Source: Tupaia tana
Lineage: Eukaryota; Chordata; Mammalia; Scandentia; Tupaiidae
Assembly (NCBI GenBank): GCA_026018925.1
Contig: JAKSZU010000005.1
Location: forward strand, 81,114,398 to 81,178,397
Direction of reading: 5' to 3'
Length of the DNA: 64,000 nucleotides
The notes under the pieces were generated by a model, which saw only the letters and a program-made list of their open reading frames with translations, did no database searches and had not been told where the DNA came from. This document shows, in pieces, positions 22,803 to 34,775 of this stretch. Both the position numbers and the translations under genes were made by a program. The stretch's first letter is position 1, and the number at the start of each line of letters is the position of its first letter.

Positions 22803-22951
22803 CACTTGCAAATCTAGAATGCCTGCAATAGACATTGGATCTCTTGGCCTTATTATCCTGGATTTCTCAGCTTCCAGAACTGTAAAAAATAAATTTGCTG
22901 TTTAAGCCACTCAGCCTACGGTAATTTGTTTCTTCAGCCCAAACTAAGACA
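22571..22951 (+). mobile_element. MLT1A-like LTR (ERVL-MaLR)
   Basis: CTATGGACTGAATGTTTTGG, AGTATTTGGAGACAGGACC, CCAGAACTGTAAAAAATAAA and GTTTAAGCCACTCAGCC follow the MLT1A order to the ending CTAAGACA. A solo LTR with a CA run expanded in its middle (22760-22795). A eutherian-age fossil. Confidence 0.85.
22760..22795. repeat. (CA)n microsatellite
   Basis: Nearly pure CA run inside the MLT1A-like LTR, after its CCATGTGAGAACACAC part. Confidence 0.95.
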
Positions 22952-24000
22952 TGGGAAAGAGCAATTCAAGGAGTAGGACTTATATTAAAGACACAGGGAA
23001 AAAATATAGACTTGGAGCGGGTTTAGAAACAGACTACATGTAATCTTGGTTACTAATTGGTCATAGAAGTTAAAATTGAAGCAGAATAGATTTGGCTTAA
23101 ATTTATATCAAGACCAAATCAGTATTTCACAAATCTTCCTGAGTAGGAGAATTGTTTGGAGTCTTATTAAAATTATGAATGTAAGACCTTCCATTGTACA
23201 TTCTGGCATATGAGATTTGGGGTAGGTCCAAGGACATCGATACTTTTGTCAAAGTCCCTAGATAATCTCACAATCAACAATGATTGGGACAATTCTGAAC
23301 TAAAAATAATTTTGTGTGAATAAGAGTACTAATTATCAACAGATGTTTGAAACAGATAATTAGGATTTAAAGGATAATTTTGCTTATAATAATAACACAA
23401 TCATGCTTTTTGAAAAGTTTCAAAAAGGAGATTTGAAGAAAATCACCAAGTTTCAGAATGTTTTCTTTAGCTCAATAAACTAAAAAGATGTAAGCTACTT
23501 TATTATGTTGCTTATAAGTGGCTTGGACTTAAAAGTGCAGAAAGGGAGAGCTGATTGTCTGCAGCTCCCTGAAACAGTCTTCCATTGCTTTCAAATTCCT
23601 GGCAAGGATTCAGTCAAAAACATCTGCAAGAATTTAGCACTGAGCCATGTATGCACTGATCTCTCTACCTGTTACTCTAATTACTGCACTATAAAATTTT
23701 TATTTTTATTCCAGCTCCCTCTGATGCTGCTGGAAGATCACAGAGTAAACACAGCAGGGAATAAGAGTCTAAGAAAAGAAAGCAAAGGAAGAGAATAAGG
23801 CAGGAAAATAGAGAAAATTTATGTGAGAGCTATGTGTCATCATGTGTGGAATAACAAACGGGTCCTCCTTATCTTATGGTTTTTGCTTGCAATATACCCT
23901 TGAAAGTTGTGTGAATTACATTGAAATTGCCTAATACCTAATATACTCGGTATGATTGTATAGGCATCAAATAATAAATTCAGTTGGTATACACATACAT
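22952..24000. other. Intergenic, no recognisable element
   Basis: A 97-codon frame at 23505-23798 shows no known domain. It lacks support as an exon, though it overlaps a relatively GC-balanced patch. Confidence 0.4.
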
Positions 24001-24010
24001 GCACACACAC

Positions 24011-24053
<43 letters not shown>

Positions 24054-24071
24054 CATATAAATATATATGTG

Positions 24072-24145
<74 letters not shown>
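24001..24145. repeat. Compound microsatellite CA/TG/TA/GA
   Basis: Successive blocks: CA-rich, (TG)n at about 24018-24041, (TA)n at about 24078-24109 and (GA)n at about 24110-24142. This produces Leu/Ser/Tyr/Ile-rich false frames. Confidence 0.95.
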
Positions 24146-25072
24146 AAAAGCTAGAAAATGCAACTTCCACTGATTTCCATCACTTCCTGCTCATCTCTTT
24201 CTTAGATTATAATGTTAGAAGGAGACAATCTGAGAGCTCTCAATTTGATACTGTTTTTCTTACATCTAAACATTTGAATTATCTTGGGTTACAGGTTCTT
24301 TTGTAATATAATCAGCTCTGTCAAAGAGCTTGGCTATTTAAGCACATGTGATTTGAGAATCTGACCACTTAATGTTTTGGAAACAGCAATAGATAAAGGA
24401 AGAGGGGAAGGAGTATAGGAAAACTTTACCCACATGGCAATGAAGTTCAGGTTTTATAATATTTATCACTCAGAGCCTACATTGTTTCTGAAGTCTCAAG
24501 TTTCCAATGAACTATTTTATTTTTATTTCAAGTAAAGTAAAACACAACATAAATCGTCTTATGTACAATAAAACTTAGACTAATGCTGCTCAAAATCCAG
24601 AGTTCAGCGAAGCTGGATGTAGGTGCTTACAATATGTCCCTAGTACCCTCTCCTTGCTTATAATGCTGGCATTTTGTTCAAATGAGGTATCACTATGCCT
24701 GTCAGTATGCACAATGATACTCCAATAGACCTACTCATGTCCTTGGGGCTCCATGCTCCTGTAAAAACGCAAGTCAGTGTCTCTCCACACATAGACAAGG
24801 TAAGTCCAGAGACTGTGTCTCATAGGCTCTGATTGGCTTATTGCACGGTCAGCTACTCAGATTTGCCATATTAGGTTGTAGGCGCATCCCAAGAGTCATA
24901 GGTGGAACTGACTTTACTTGAAAAGACATGGAAAAGGATTTGAAAAGCAATAGTATCTTATAGTGAACATGGAGTTTTATGACCAAAAAAATGTAAGGGA
25001 AGGTTATTAGACCTGTAAGAAAATGCATAGAAACTATTAGTGTGAAAGTAGTAGTGTGTTTACAATTCATTT
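24146..25072. other. Intergenic, no recognisable element
   Basis: No SINE or L1 landmarks seen. Confidence 0.4.
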
Positions 25073-25303
25073 GTTTGTTTTTGCTATAAGGCATGTTAGC
25101 TCTCCAGAGAGAGAGAGAGAGAGAGAGAAATTATCCCCCAGGGGATATGACCATACCACAATCCCTTCTTCTCCATTCTCCTCTCAGGATTTAGGGCCCA
25201 CATGCACATGTGCACACATCCGGTGTGGTTTTTGAGTCTGGGACTCAAACTGCAGAGTTAGTCATGTGGGACCCAGCTGCCTTAACCTCCATGCCTCCTG
25301 GTA
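25073..25303 (-). mobile_element. tSINE-O
   Basis: Complete but diverged, with a pure GA run in the TC-rich part (25105-25128). Possible TSD around GTGTTTACAATT and GTGTATTTACAAATT. Confidence 0.83.
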
Positions 25304-26105
25304 GTCTGTGTATTTACAAATTTATTCCAGGTCTTAGGTAGTTGAGTACTGTTTTCAGCACCAAAATTGAGCATTAGATTAATTAGAATATTTTTGAAGT
25401 ACCCTAAAAATGCACAAGAAAGTTAATTACAGGTTTTTGTGAATACCCATGTCATACTCCCCTGATTGGTAGTAATAATTAACAGCTGGGTCTACTTACT
25501 TCTTTCACTCCATTTTAATTAAAAAAGATTCATAGTTGAGCAATTCATTTTAGTTTCTAATGCTTGTAGAATAAATATTTGTTTCCAAATGTTGCCAAAA
25601 TCTTGCAATTAATAATTAAAATGCTTATCCTAAGTATGATTCACTCATGTTTCCACCCATTCCCTATGGTAAAATGCTGTTAATCATAGGTTTTTACAAC
25701 AAATATTTGGGCATAGCTTCTGTAAAACATCCAAATGAGAAAAAAAAAAAAGGCAAAATGTTTATACTTTTTTTTTTTTTTTTCCTTTCTAACAATTTTC
25801 TTAGCTTAATATGATCGGGTATTCATTGTTTTTTCACTTTGTCAATTTGGTTCTTAAAGATATGTCTTTATTAAAATAATGAAATCTTTAATATTATACT
25901 GAAATATAGTTATGCATCCATAACCCTTTGATATTTTGATAGTAAAAAATGCATCTCTAAAATAAAGACCATTCTTATTTATTAAAAGGAAAATAAGAGT
26001 CTTTTGCAATCTTAAGCAAAATACTTAGCAGTTTTTATTGCAAATGATAAAAACTCTTCTTAAAGTAGCTTCATAAGCAAGGGACATATATTAAATCCCA
26101 GACTC
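25304..26105. other. AT-rich intergenic stretch
   Basis: Includes an A run at 25739-25751 and a T run at 25768-25785. Nothing else recognised. Confidence 0.4.
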
Positions 26106-26119
26106 TAAGTACTGTTTCT

Positions 26120-26397
26120 TTTGTTTGTGTGTTTTTGTTTTCCTTTTTTTTGCTTTTTTTTAAAAGAGATTTTTGCTATAGGGCACATGCACTTGTCAGA
26201 GAGACAGAGACAGACGGAGAGAAATCCCCTCCTCTCTAGGTGGAATGGCCATGCCGCAATGCCTTCTCCATTTTCCTCTAGAATTTTGGGCAGGCATGCA
26301 CACATAGCTGGAGTTTTAAGTCCTGGGGTCCAGGACTCAAACAGCACTCAACTATGTAGGAGTTCAGCAATATAACCAATTCAACATCTGTTGGTCC
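26120..26397 (-). mobile_element. tSINE-Y/O intermediate with TSD
   Basis: Antisense copy, T-rich tail at 26120-26165. TSD TCTAAGTACTGTTT near 26104-26117 and 26399-26412. Confidence 0.88.
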
Positions 26398-26589
26398 TTC
26401 TAAGTACTGTTTAACAACCATATCTGGGGACAAGGTAGGAATGCATCTGAGAAACTATGACATCTATGCTCCCATCACTCTTTCCTAAAGATTTTTTTTC
26501 CCTATTTAGGTCAGTTTCAACTTTTACTGTGGTAAGGTTTGCATTATGCCCATTCAGGACAAATGGCCATAAAACCTAGTGTTTAAAAG

Positions 26590-26820
26590 AGTCAGATCTA
26601 ACATGGCTGACTGTGGTTCAAATTCTGATCTTAGTAGCTTGAAAAACATGCAGAGTACATGCACATGCATGACCCAATTGTGGACATGATAGAGAAATGA
26701 AAAATGAATTGTGACATGACCACACCCCATTAGGGGATATTTTTCTTCCCCTCTTTTTCTCTCTGTCACTCTCTTTCTCTCTGGCAAATGCATGTGTTCT
26801 CTGTCAATTTAAAAAAGAGA
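26590..26820 (+). mobile_element. Diverged tSINE-O
   Basis: AACATGGCTGACTGTGGTTC and CACCCCATTAGGGGATA landmarks, then a TC-rich part. The tRNA-like start is missing or unrecognisable. Confidence 0.7.
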
Positions 26821-27742
26821 AAGACACCAAAAACTACCAAGTTTTATTTTCATTTTTGCCCAGTGAAAATACTACTTTTGATTTTAATATACTTCAAGCT
26901 CCAAATTCAATTAAGTTGCACATGACCCTTTGTATAACCAATTTTACCTGACAAAGACATTATTTTATTAACCTTATGAAGGGAATAATAACAGCTCAGG
27001 AAAAGGTGCTCTATCCTGGGTAGTCCAGGTGTTGCCTTAATAACTTAAGATAGCATACAACTCATCTTTACTGCTGCTTTTATCATCCCTACTTATAAAT
27101 AAGATACATGAGAAAAGTGAATAAACCCTTTCAGACTACCATGGTTTTATTCAGCTATCACCTTAAATCTGTTTCTAAAGATTACTAAAATGTACTTCAA
27201 ATTATCTCAGTCAATCAAATTAACCTTTAATAAAGCTAAACAATGTTAAATACTTTTCCCAATAGTGTTTATTTACTCCTAATTTCCTATATTATTGCCT
27301 CAATTTTGGGGAAGAGGGAGGGGGTCCAGATAGAAGAAACCTAGGCACAAATCTCAGATTGGTAAAGGGAAATCTTTAAGGCATTCAGCACCTTATTGTG
27401 TATATTGGTAGTTTTCTTTTGCAGTTATAAAGTAAAAACTTTCTGTTTAATACTGAAAACACTGCTCCTTTGGTTCACATTTGTGTTTCATCTAAGAACA
27501 GGTGGATGAAATCTGAATGCCAAGAAGCTTCCCGTGGTAGTCACAGTTTGAAAGCTTGAGATCAAAGGCGATCGTTTGACTTGTAAACAGCTTTTCTTTC
27601 TGTGTATAACTGTCATTCAACTGGCTCTATCTAACACAGGTATGTTCTAGAATATTACCCTTTCACAATACAACACTTTAAGAAATGCTAGCATATCATA
27701 CTTTTAATCGGTAACTCAGAATTTCTAAAAATAAAGTGTATA
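26821..27742. other. Intergenic, no recognisable element
   Basis: No SINE or L1 landmarks. A GGGGAAGAGGGAGGGGG purine patch is at 27307-27325. Confidence 0.4.
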
Positions 27743-27997
27743 TGGGCCAACAGGTGTAGTTGTTAAGGCACTGGGTTCCCACATAGCTGACTATGGTTCA
27801 AGGCCCAGATCCAGAGGTTTGAAATTCATGCTAAGCACATGTGTGTGCATGTCCAAAATTCCAAAAGGAGAATGGAGAAAAGATTAAAGCGTGGCCATCC
27901 TCCCAGGAGGTGATTTCCCACTTTCTCTTTCTCTGGTGAGTGCACACATCCTATAGCAAAAATCTCTCTAAAAGTAAATAAATAAATAAATAAATAG
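27743..27997 (+). mobile_element. tSINE-O with (AAAT)n tail
   Basis: GGGCCAACAGGTGTAGTTG head, a shortened TC-rich part and a tail of AAATAAATAAAT units. Confidence 0.85.
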
Positions 27998-28486
27998 TGC
28001 ATGGTTAACAGTGAAACATAAAATACAAAATGTTTATACTTTATGAATCAATAAATATATGGGGTCTCACTATAATGATAGTTGCCAAATAATTTTACGA
28101 ATGGTTTCTTTGAACTTTAACGATGGTTCTAGGTACTAAATATGCATATGTTTATTATGATAAATGTGTATGAAGAATTGCCACTGGAAGAAGCTAGCAC
28201 TAAGACCCGGACAAAGTTGCCGAACAACATTGTGCATGAAAGTAGTCTCTTTCCAAGACATAAAATCCAAACCAATTTTGATGTCCTTTTTAATACCTGT
28301 CCCAAGATTCCTTGTAGAAGGTAGAGTCTTTTTTTCCAGGTACAGAGATATCATAGCTAGAATTACAATTGGCAGGTGGAAGTAAACAATAGTCAGATGT
28401 TCTTTAAAAATTTAGCTCATTCTATTTTTCCATAATGAGTTTATTAAAGCAATTTAGGACCCAGGATTGGAAAATTATTAGACTTG
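27998..28486. other. Unassigned intergenic sequence
   Basis: Small frames at 28136-28385 on both strands have no recognisable product. Confidence 0.4.
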
Positions 28487-28750
28487 TTTTTTTGTTTTTT
28501 GTTTTTTGTTTTGCTATAGGGTGCATGTGCTTGCCTGACAGACAGAGAGAGACAGAGAGACAGAAAGCGAGAAATCACCCCCCAGGGGGGATGGCCATGC
28601 TGCAATCCCTTCTCCTCCATTCTCCTCTCGGTATCTTGGACATGCACGCACACGCGCCCAGCATGAGTTTAAGCTACCAGGTCCGGGACTCGAACCACGG
28701 TCTACTACGTGGGAGTCCTGTGACATAGCCATTACACTAACTGGTGGTCC
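28487..28750 (-). mobile_element. tSINE-Y
   Basis: Low-divergence copy with a (T6G)n-like antisense tail. Short flanking repeat AGACTT on both sides. Confidence 0.92.
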
Positions 28751-29127
28751 CCAGACTTTTTATTATGTATGGTACATCATTTCTGTTGTCACTTTTTGAT
28801 ATGACCTTTAGTACTTACCTTTCAAATATTCTCTTCATTATGGAAGTTCCCTGGGGCAGTGTTTTTTAGATTGACATATAAGATTAAGGTGATAATCATA
28901 ATGCTTTTATTTTAATATCCTGTTACCAAGCCAAACCAAACAAATAAATGAACAACAGATATTGCTGTTGTAAGCAAGAGATAAAGTCATTTAAAATAAG
29001 CTTAAAAAGATGTTGTCAAGGTTTTTCAAAAATATGTAGAGTCCTCCAATAGTTCATGAAAAAATGGAATTGAAGTATGGGCTTATTTTGTTTGATACAA
29101 TTTTGAAACCCGTACTATATACATTTC

Positions 29128-29130
<3 letters not shown>
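28751..29130. other. Unassigned intergenic sequence
   Basis: No recognisable element. Confidence 0.4.

Positions 29131-29161
<31 letters not shown>
29131..29161. repeat. (CA)n microsatellite
   Basis: About 15 units. Confidence 0.95.
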
Positions 29162-29163
<2 letters not shown>

Positions 29164-29388
29164 TTTACCATGAACATTTTGAAGGACTTTCATAGTTTTC
29201 AGTCCTACACAGCAATATAGGGATATATGTTTTTTTAAATATCATTGCACTAGCCACAGTAAGAAATACTGTGAGAACTTGTATTGGATCACAAGTATTC
29301 ACATTCATTAAATTTCTCAGCTCTAGTATTCAGGTAAATTTGAGAAACATTGTGCTACTACATATTTACATTTGGCTCCTAATATAAC

Positions 29389-29648
29389 ATTTTATTTATT
29401 TATTTTTTGAGAGAAATTTTTGCTGTAGGGCATGTGCACTTGCTGAAGAGACAAAGACAGAAAGTGAGAAATCACACCCCAGGGGGGATAGCCATGCTGT
29501 AATCACTTCTCCTCCATTTTCCTCTTAGAATTTTGGTCACACATGCACATGCACTAGGCCTGAGTTTTAAGCCACCAGTTCCAGAACTCGAACTATGATT
29601 AACTAGGTGGGAGTCTAGCAACATAATTATATGCCATCTGCTTTTCCC
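29389..29648 (-). mobile_element. tSINE-O with TSD
   Basis: Complete antisense copy. TSD CCTAATATAAC is exact at 29378-29388 and 29649-29659. Confidence 0.9.
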
Positions 29649-29908
29649 CCTAATATAACTTTTTAACAAGACACTGTCACATTCTTTCCCAGGCAGAGTG
29701 TCACAAAGGTGTAGTAACACTGTTAGCTAATAAGCAGCTAAAGGATTCTTTCTTGGACCAAACTTTACAAGGATCCTCTGAGCTATCTTTTTGACTATAC
29801 CTGGTTTTTGGATCCTGTCCTCAATCTACCTGACCTAGTTGTAGAAAAAAATCCTGATCAATTAGGAAAAATCTCCCTGATCATTCTTTTTATTGATACA
29901 GGCATTCT

Positions 29909-30532
29909 TGGTGGTTAGACCCAACACTCCGTGCTGATTCTTATCCTATGCTCAAGAAGAATTAGAGATGTGGATACAGGAGGGTAAAGTGGAGCTTATT
30001 AGGGAAGGAGAAAAAGCTTCCGGTGCAATGGAAGGAGGCCCAAATGAGTTGTCAAAGAGGATCTGGAGGTAAGGAGGTTTTATCCAGCAGTCCAAGCAAT
30101 GGGCTAGCTTTCTGGTAAGGAAGTAGGCTTTAGAAAATAGTTACAAGGTAGTCTGAGCGATTTATTACCCTATTTTACATGTAGTTTGCATAGTACTCTA
30201 TACTTCTTTTTAGACTACAGTTACTAAATAAAAACTGTTGTCCTTAGCTACAGTTGCTTTGAGCCCCAATGCAGGCCAGTTTTGTCTGTGAAAATTTAGC
30301 CACTGTGACTCCATCTAGGCCTTATCCTGTCTGTATGCTCAAGATTCTAATCTCCTGCCTTATTAGCAAGGAGTCATAAATTCTTTAGAGACATGTAGAA
30401 GTGTATATTGTACATTAACCAGATTATAGAGGAAAAACACAGCGACTTCTTTACAAAGAAAACACAGTGACTCTCTTTTGGGGCCCTTACCCTATCTATC
30501 TGTAAGTAGGGTCTAACTCCTATCTCATTACA
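29909..30532 (-). mobile_element. LTR, ERV1-like, antisense (copy 1 of a family)
   Basis: Read on the minus strand it begins TGTAATGAGATAGGAG at 30532. A polyadenylation-type CTAATAAGCTCCACTTTACC lies near 29990. It ends at about 29909 in TCTAACCACCA. About 624 bp. A second, partial copy lies at 40141-40456. No internal proviral sequence is adjacent. Flanking DNA (29730-29908, 30533-30665) itself looks LTR-like, so this may be an LTR within an LTR. I did not find a TSD. An old fossil. Confidence 0.6.
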
Positions 30533-30884
30533 GCTGTAAATCCTTACTTGTCCCTTTTGGGTTTGGAATTGAGCTCATTCTATATTGAAGTGTCATTTTC
30601 CCTATAAGTTTCTCAGTAAAATCTATCATTGCTGTAACTATAGTCTAGTTCTTTTCTCTTTGACATGCCCTAAGGTCACTATTTCTTCTTATGAATAGTT
30701 CCATAGATCTAGCTACAAACAGAAGTATGTCATAGAGTGACTTTCTCATAATAAAACAATCTGAAACTTGCATCCCAGATATATGTAGTCCAGTAACCTA
30801 ATTTTATGCAAAAGAACCCCCCCCAAAAAAAAAAAAACCAGAACAAATAAAAACAAAAACAAAAAACCCTTGAGAGTTGAGAGT
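30533..30884. other. Unresolved, partly LTR-like sequence
   Basis: CTATAAGTTTCTCAGTAAAA and TTCTTTTCTCTTTGACA recall the R/U5 end of a plus-strand LTR. No boundaries can be set. Confidence 0.3.
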
Positions 30885-31170
30885 TGGGTCAGCTAGTGGC
30901 ATGGTGGTTCTTACCAAACCCTGGTGGTTAAGGCTGTAGATCCCACATAACTGATTGTGTGATTCAAGTCCTGGATCCAGCAGCTTGAAAATATGTCAGG
31001 CACATGTGCATGTGGTACCCAAAATCCTCAGAGGAAAATAAAGGAGAAAGGATTGAAGGATTGTGGCATGACTATCTGACTATCTACCTGGGGTCTGCTT
31101 TCTCACTCTTGCTAACCCTTATCATTCTCCAGTGAGCTCATGTGCCCACTAGCAAAAAAAAAAAAAAAAA
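30885..31170 (+). mobile_element. tSINE-O with disturbed head
   Basis: The head has a short internal duplication (GGTGGTTCTTACC then GGTGGTTAAGGC). The body is recognisable to GCCCACTAGC plus an A run. Confidence 0.8.
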
Positions 31171-31868
31171 AGAGTATATTGATTTCTCAGGTCAAATAAT
31201 GCATTTGAAACTAGACTGAACAAAAATCATAAGATCTCCAGTACTATGTAGTATTCCACAGTAAGAGTAACAGAAAGTGAGAGTTGATAGTATAATTTTC
31301 ACAATTACATTTAAAAATTAATATCAATTAACTTGAAATGAATAGTTGAGTTCCATAAAGGAGAGATTACAAGATACCAAATTGTGTACATTCAAAAAGA
31401 TTAAAAAAAAAAACAAACCCTGGCATAAAAAATTGATGATATAAAAGACAAAAAATATAAAATGAAACAAAACAGATCCCTTCTGTAGAGATAGTGAAAG
31501 GTCTGGGAAGAAGAGGTACTGGAAGCAAATTAGAAACATTTCTTTATCTGGTATAGTGCCTAAGCACAAAAGGAAGCAACAGGTTTCTAGGTATGTTGAA
31601 AGATAACAAAATCAGATCATGTTTGCTTCATGATCCCAGTTTAGATATTGGGAGTAGATTTCCCCAGGAGCTGTTGGATGTTGTCATTGAATAAACAAAA
31701 CAAAATTAATACGGCACTAAATTGTGACAGCAGGAAAGAGAGTTCTTTAAGACCTCTTAGGTTGACTGCAGTTCCTAGTGCCCCATAGAAATATATGTAA
31801 AAAACCTAATGATCTGATCATGTTGCCTAGTAAAATTGATGAAGTAGTCATTATATTACCAGACCAGC
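31171..31868. other. Intergenic, no recognisable element
   Basis: A-rich; no landmarks. Confidence 0.4.
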
Positions 31869-32430
31869 TGTGAGTTCAGCCTGGTGACTAAACTCACGGT
31901 GCTCACTACTAGAAGATCAATACCTGAGAAATGAGTCTTGGTAGAAAGGAAAGGAAGGTTTATTTAAGAAACTAGTGACACGGTAATATGGTAACCTAAT
32001 GTTCAAAGACCATTTCTCCACCTCCTCATCTCAGTTTAACTAAAAGATTTTTTAATGAAAAGAAAACGGAAAACAAGGGAGACTATATACTGTTCTGTAC
32101 AGCACAGTAGGTGACCATTTCCTTGACAAGTCAGGAAGGGGAGACTTGCTGACGTAAGGGCTGTGGTTTTCAGCCTTGGGTTGGGTAGACCTGACCATCA
32201 AGGCAGAAGTAGTTACCTTTCTCAAGCACATCTGCTTTCTAGTTCGTATTCTAGTCTCAACAGGTCTCAACAACACTATCATTAATTTTTGCAAGCTAAA
32301 TATAAACCAAATCTTGTGCCAAGGTAGGAAACGATCTTTAGACTAAGCTAAAGATCAGTCAACAATGTTTTAGTCTGTGGTGTTGAATTCAATGAGTTTT
32401 TTAAGGTTCCTCTTATAGCACAGTCAGAAT
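31869..32430 (-). mobile_element. LTR-like element, antisense
   Basis: Read on the minus strand, CTTAAATAAACCTTCC (about 31955-31970) is a polyadenylation signal with downstream U5-like sequence ending in GAACTCACA at 31869. The 5' boundary is uncertain (about 32310-32430). Family not recognised. An old fossil without internal genes. Confidence 0.45.
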
Positions 32431-32460
32431 TCTAGGTGGGATAAGATGACCCAGCAGCTT

Positions 32461-32536
32461 AAAGACCACAGTAGACAGAAGATCATTTTCCCATTAAACC
32501 TAAGGATATACATTGTCTGGAACCTGTATGTTCCAC
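32461..32536 (+). repeat. Direct duplication, left copy (76 bp)
   Basis: Starts AAAGACCACAGTAGACAG and ends CTGTATGTTCCAC. Its partner is 32634-32709, with two mismatches in 76 bp. Confidence 0.95.
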
Positions 32537-32551
32537 ATCAAGAAAACAGCT

Positions 32552-32600
<49 letters not shown>

Positions 32601-32633
32601 AAAATATTGAGCACTTATTATTGATATATATCA
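32537..32633 (+). repeat. Segment copied from (or to) 33733-33802
   Basis: ATCAAGAAAACAGCTTATAA, then an (AT)n run (about 32557-32597), then AGTCAAAATATTGAGCAC and ATTGATATATATCAAAA. The same segment, without the long AT run, is at 33733-33802 in the same orientation. Confidence 0.93.
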
Positions 32634-32709
32634 AAAGACCACAGTAGACAGAAGATCATTTTCCCATTAAACCCAAGGATATACGTTGTCTGGAACCTGT
32701 ATGTTCCAC
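32634..32709 (+). repeat. Direct duplication, right copy (76 bp)
   Basis: Second copy of 32461-32536. The MLT1 LTR continues from it without a break, so this side is the undisturbed one. Confidence 0.95.
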
Positions 32710-33095
32710 CTGTCATGACGAAAGGGACTATGCTGACATGATGAAATTAAGATTCTCAAACTGAGGAGACCAGCGTCAATGTAATCACAGCTATTCTTGT
32801 TAGAGAAAGGTAGATGGATCAGAGTGAAAGGAGGAAATGTAACAAAAGCAGCAGAGACTACAGAGATCCTAAGTTGCTAAACTCTTGCTACCTACAAATC
32901 ACAGAATGTAAGCTGACTAAATTGGAAAAGCAAAGGGAACTGGCTCTTCCTAGAGCTCCCAAAGGGAACTCAGCTCTGCCAACACTTTTGATTCTGAACT
33001 TTACTTTTGAATTCTAGAACTGGATAATACATTTTTATTGTTCTAAGTCAGTGAAATTTGTGGTATTATTTTATTTTAATAACAGGCATACAGAG

Positions 33096-33456
33096 ACAAC
33101 ATTATCCCGTAGGATGACCTGCTGTTCTAAAGGTCATTAGCCATAGATATCACTTGTAGACTCCCAACTGTGGAGAACAGACTCTTTATATTGATCCCTA
33201 TCTCAACTGATGGAAAACAGAGTTCAGAAGATGCATGATGCTATTGACTATAAATAATTTAACCATTATAATAGCAATAAAAATGTAAAGGTAACTATTA
33301 TAAAATTTGAACGTTTCTGTCTTCTGTCCTACACCTTTGACTCCCCTCTCCACCCATACTTCCCAGTAAGTATTTAATAAAATTTCAGAGAATTAAATCA
33401 ATTATGGAAAATGAAATTGGTAGATTTTTTCACTCCTCAAAAAATTTTAAAATTTG
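33096..33456. other. Unassigned intergenic sequence
   Basis: No recognisable element. Confidence 0.4.
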
Positions 33457-33700
33457 AGACCAGTACTTGGCATAATGGCTATGTTGCTGGACTCCCACAT
33501 AGTTGAGTGCTGAAAGAGTCCCGGGCCCAGTGGCTTGAATTCATGCCAGGCGCATGTTTGTGCACGTGTGCCCAAGATCCCGAGAGAAGAATGGAGGAGA
33601 AGGGATTGTGGCATGGCCGTCCCCCGTGGAGAGTAATTTCTCACTTTCTGTCCCTCTGTCTTCCTGATGAGCATACATGCCCTATACCAAAAACGTTTTA
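33457..33700 (+). mobile_element. tSINE-Y
   Basis: GAGACCAGTACTTGGCATAA head, complete body, CCCTATACC plus a short A-rich tail. Confidence 0.9.
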
Positions 33701-33732
33701 AAAAATTAAATTCAATGGAAAAGTTAAATTAC

Positions 33733-33802
33733 ATCAAGAAAACAGCTTATAAATATATATAGAGTCAAAATATTGAGCACTTATTATTGATATATATCAA
33801 AA
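33733..33802 (+). repeat. Likely donor copy of the duplicated segment
   Basis: Matches 32537-32633 apart from the AT-run length. It sits in otherwise unremarkable AT-rich DNA. Confidence 0.9.
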
Positions 33803-34775
33803 AAGAATATAAGATAAATAGTCCCCTACAGGGTCAATATTTTGTCAAAAACATGTTCTAAAAATTACAAATAAACAAGCAAAAATAAAACTTGGGAACA
33901 TATTTTAAAGTAATAAAAAAAAAATCCAAGTTCTTCAAAAAGGTAGTCTTTAAATTAGAAGATTTATCAACTGCAGAATAGAGTATGTAAAATGACCTGT
34001 GCCTATAAAAATCATTGTGTACAGCCAGAACAACAAATGAATATACAGAAACTTTGTTTTTCATAGAGAAAATAAGTAACCTACAAAGTTGCAAGTATTT
34101 AACAACATTTTATTTCTCATCCATAGCATTAAATGCCAAAGGACAATGGAGATTGGTATTCAAAAATCAAAATAGACATGCTTTTAACCTCAAATTCTTT
34201 TTCCAGCCAAATTATAAATTAAATAGTGAAAACAGCTAAAAATACATATGTCTTCAGACCTGAAAGAATTTGTAAATTTAGCTTCAATACACCTATTACT
34301 AAAAATAGAGTTAGTGTACAGAAATAACTGAGGAATAAAATCAAGGAAAGTGGAATTCAGTGAAAATCAAAAAATGTCTTCAAGAGAAGGCAGTGGGAGT
34401 TCCCAGGGTGACAACTTTCCTTGAACCTAATGAACATTCTGCACAGATTAGAGAAAGAGAACTAAGAATTACAAGAGAGAATGAGTGTCCTTTTGTTCCT
34501 TTTATTTTGCTTTTAAAGAGAAGGTGAGGTAGTGAGGATGTCATAGACCCTATACTATGAGAGTTAGTTTTTAAAATTATATCACATATAGTAAAGGCAC
34601 AATGTGAGAAAATAAACAATACACAAATACATATGTAAATACATAAATTGGAAATTCCAGGGAATACATTATGACACAAATATCCCGTATCAGAAGCAAA
34701 ATGAATGGACTTAATTAGAACAGAATGGATTTTTTAAAAAGATATAATTTAACTCATTATTTATTTATTTTTAAA
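33803..34775. other. AT-rich intergenic stretch
   Basis: No recognisable element or gene. A 99-codon antisense frame at 34380-34679 has no known domain. Confidence 0.4.

Larger units (their letters stand above)
32440..33095 (+). mobile_element. MLT1-type LTR (ERVL-MaLR), rearranged
   Basis: TCTGGAACCTGTATGTTCC, CGAAAGGGACTATGCTGAC, AATGTAATCACAGC, CTAGAGCTCCCAAAGGGAAC and GTCAGTGAAATTTGTGG follow the MLT1 order. An ancient solo LTR. A 76-bp part is present twice around a foreign segment (separate entries). Confidence 0.72.

Noticed and set aside
23505-23798. 97-codon frame in repeat-free DNA, considered as an exon
   Set aside because: No protein family recognised, and no convincing acceptor/donor pair bounding a frame.
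29730-29908. Internal proviral coding sequence beside the LTR
   Set aside because: No gag, pol or env motif is readable. At best it is LTR-like flank.
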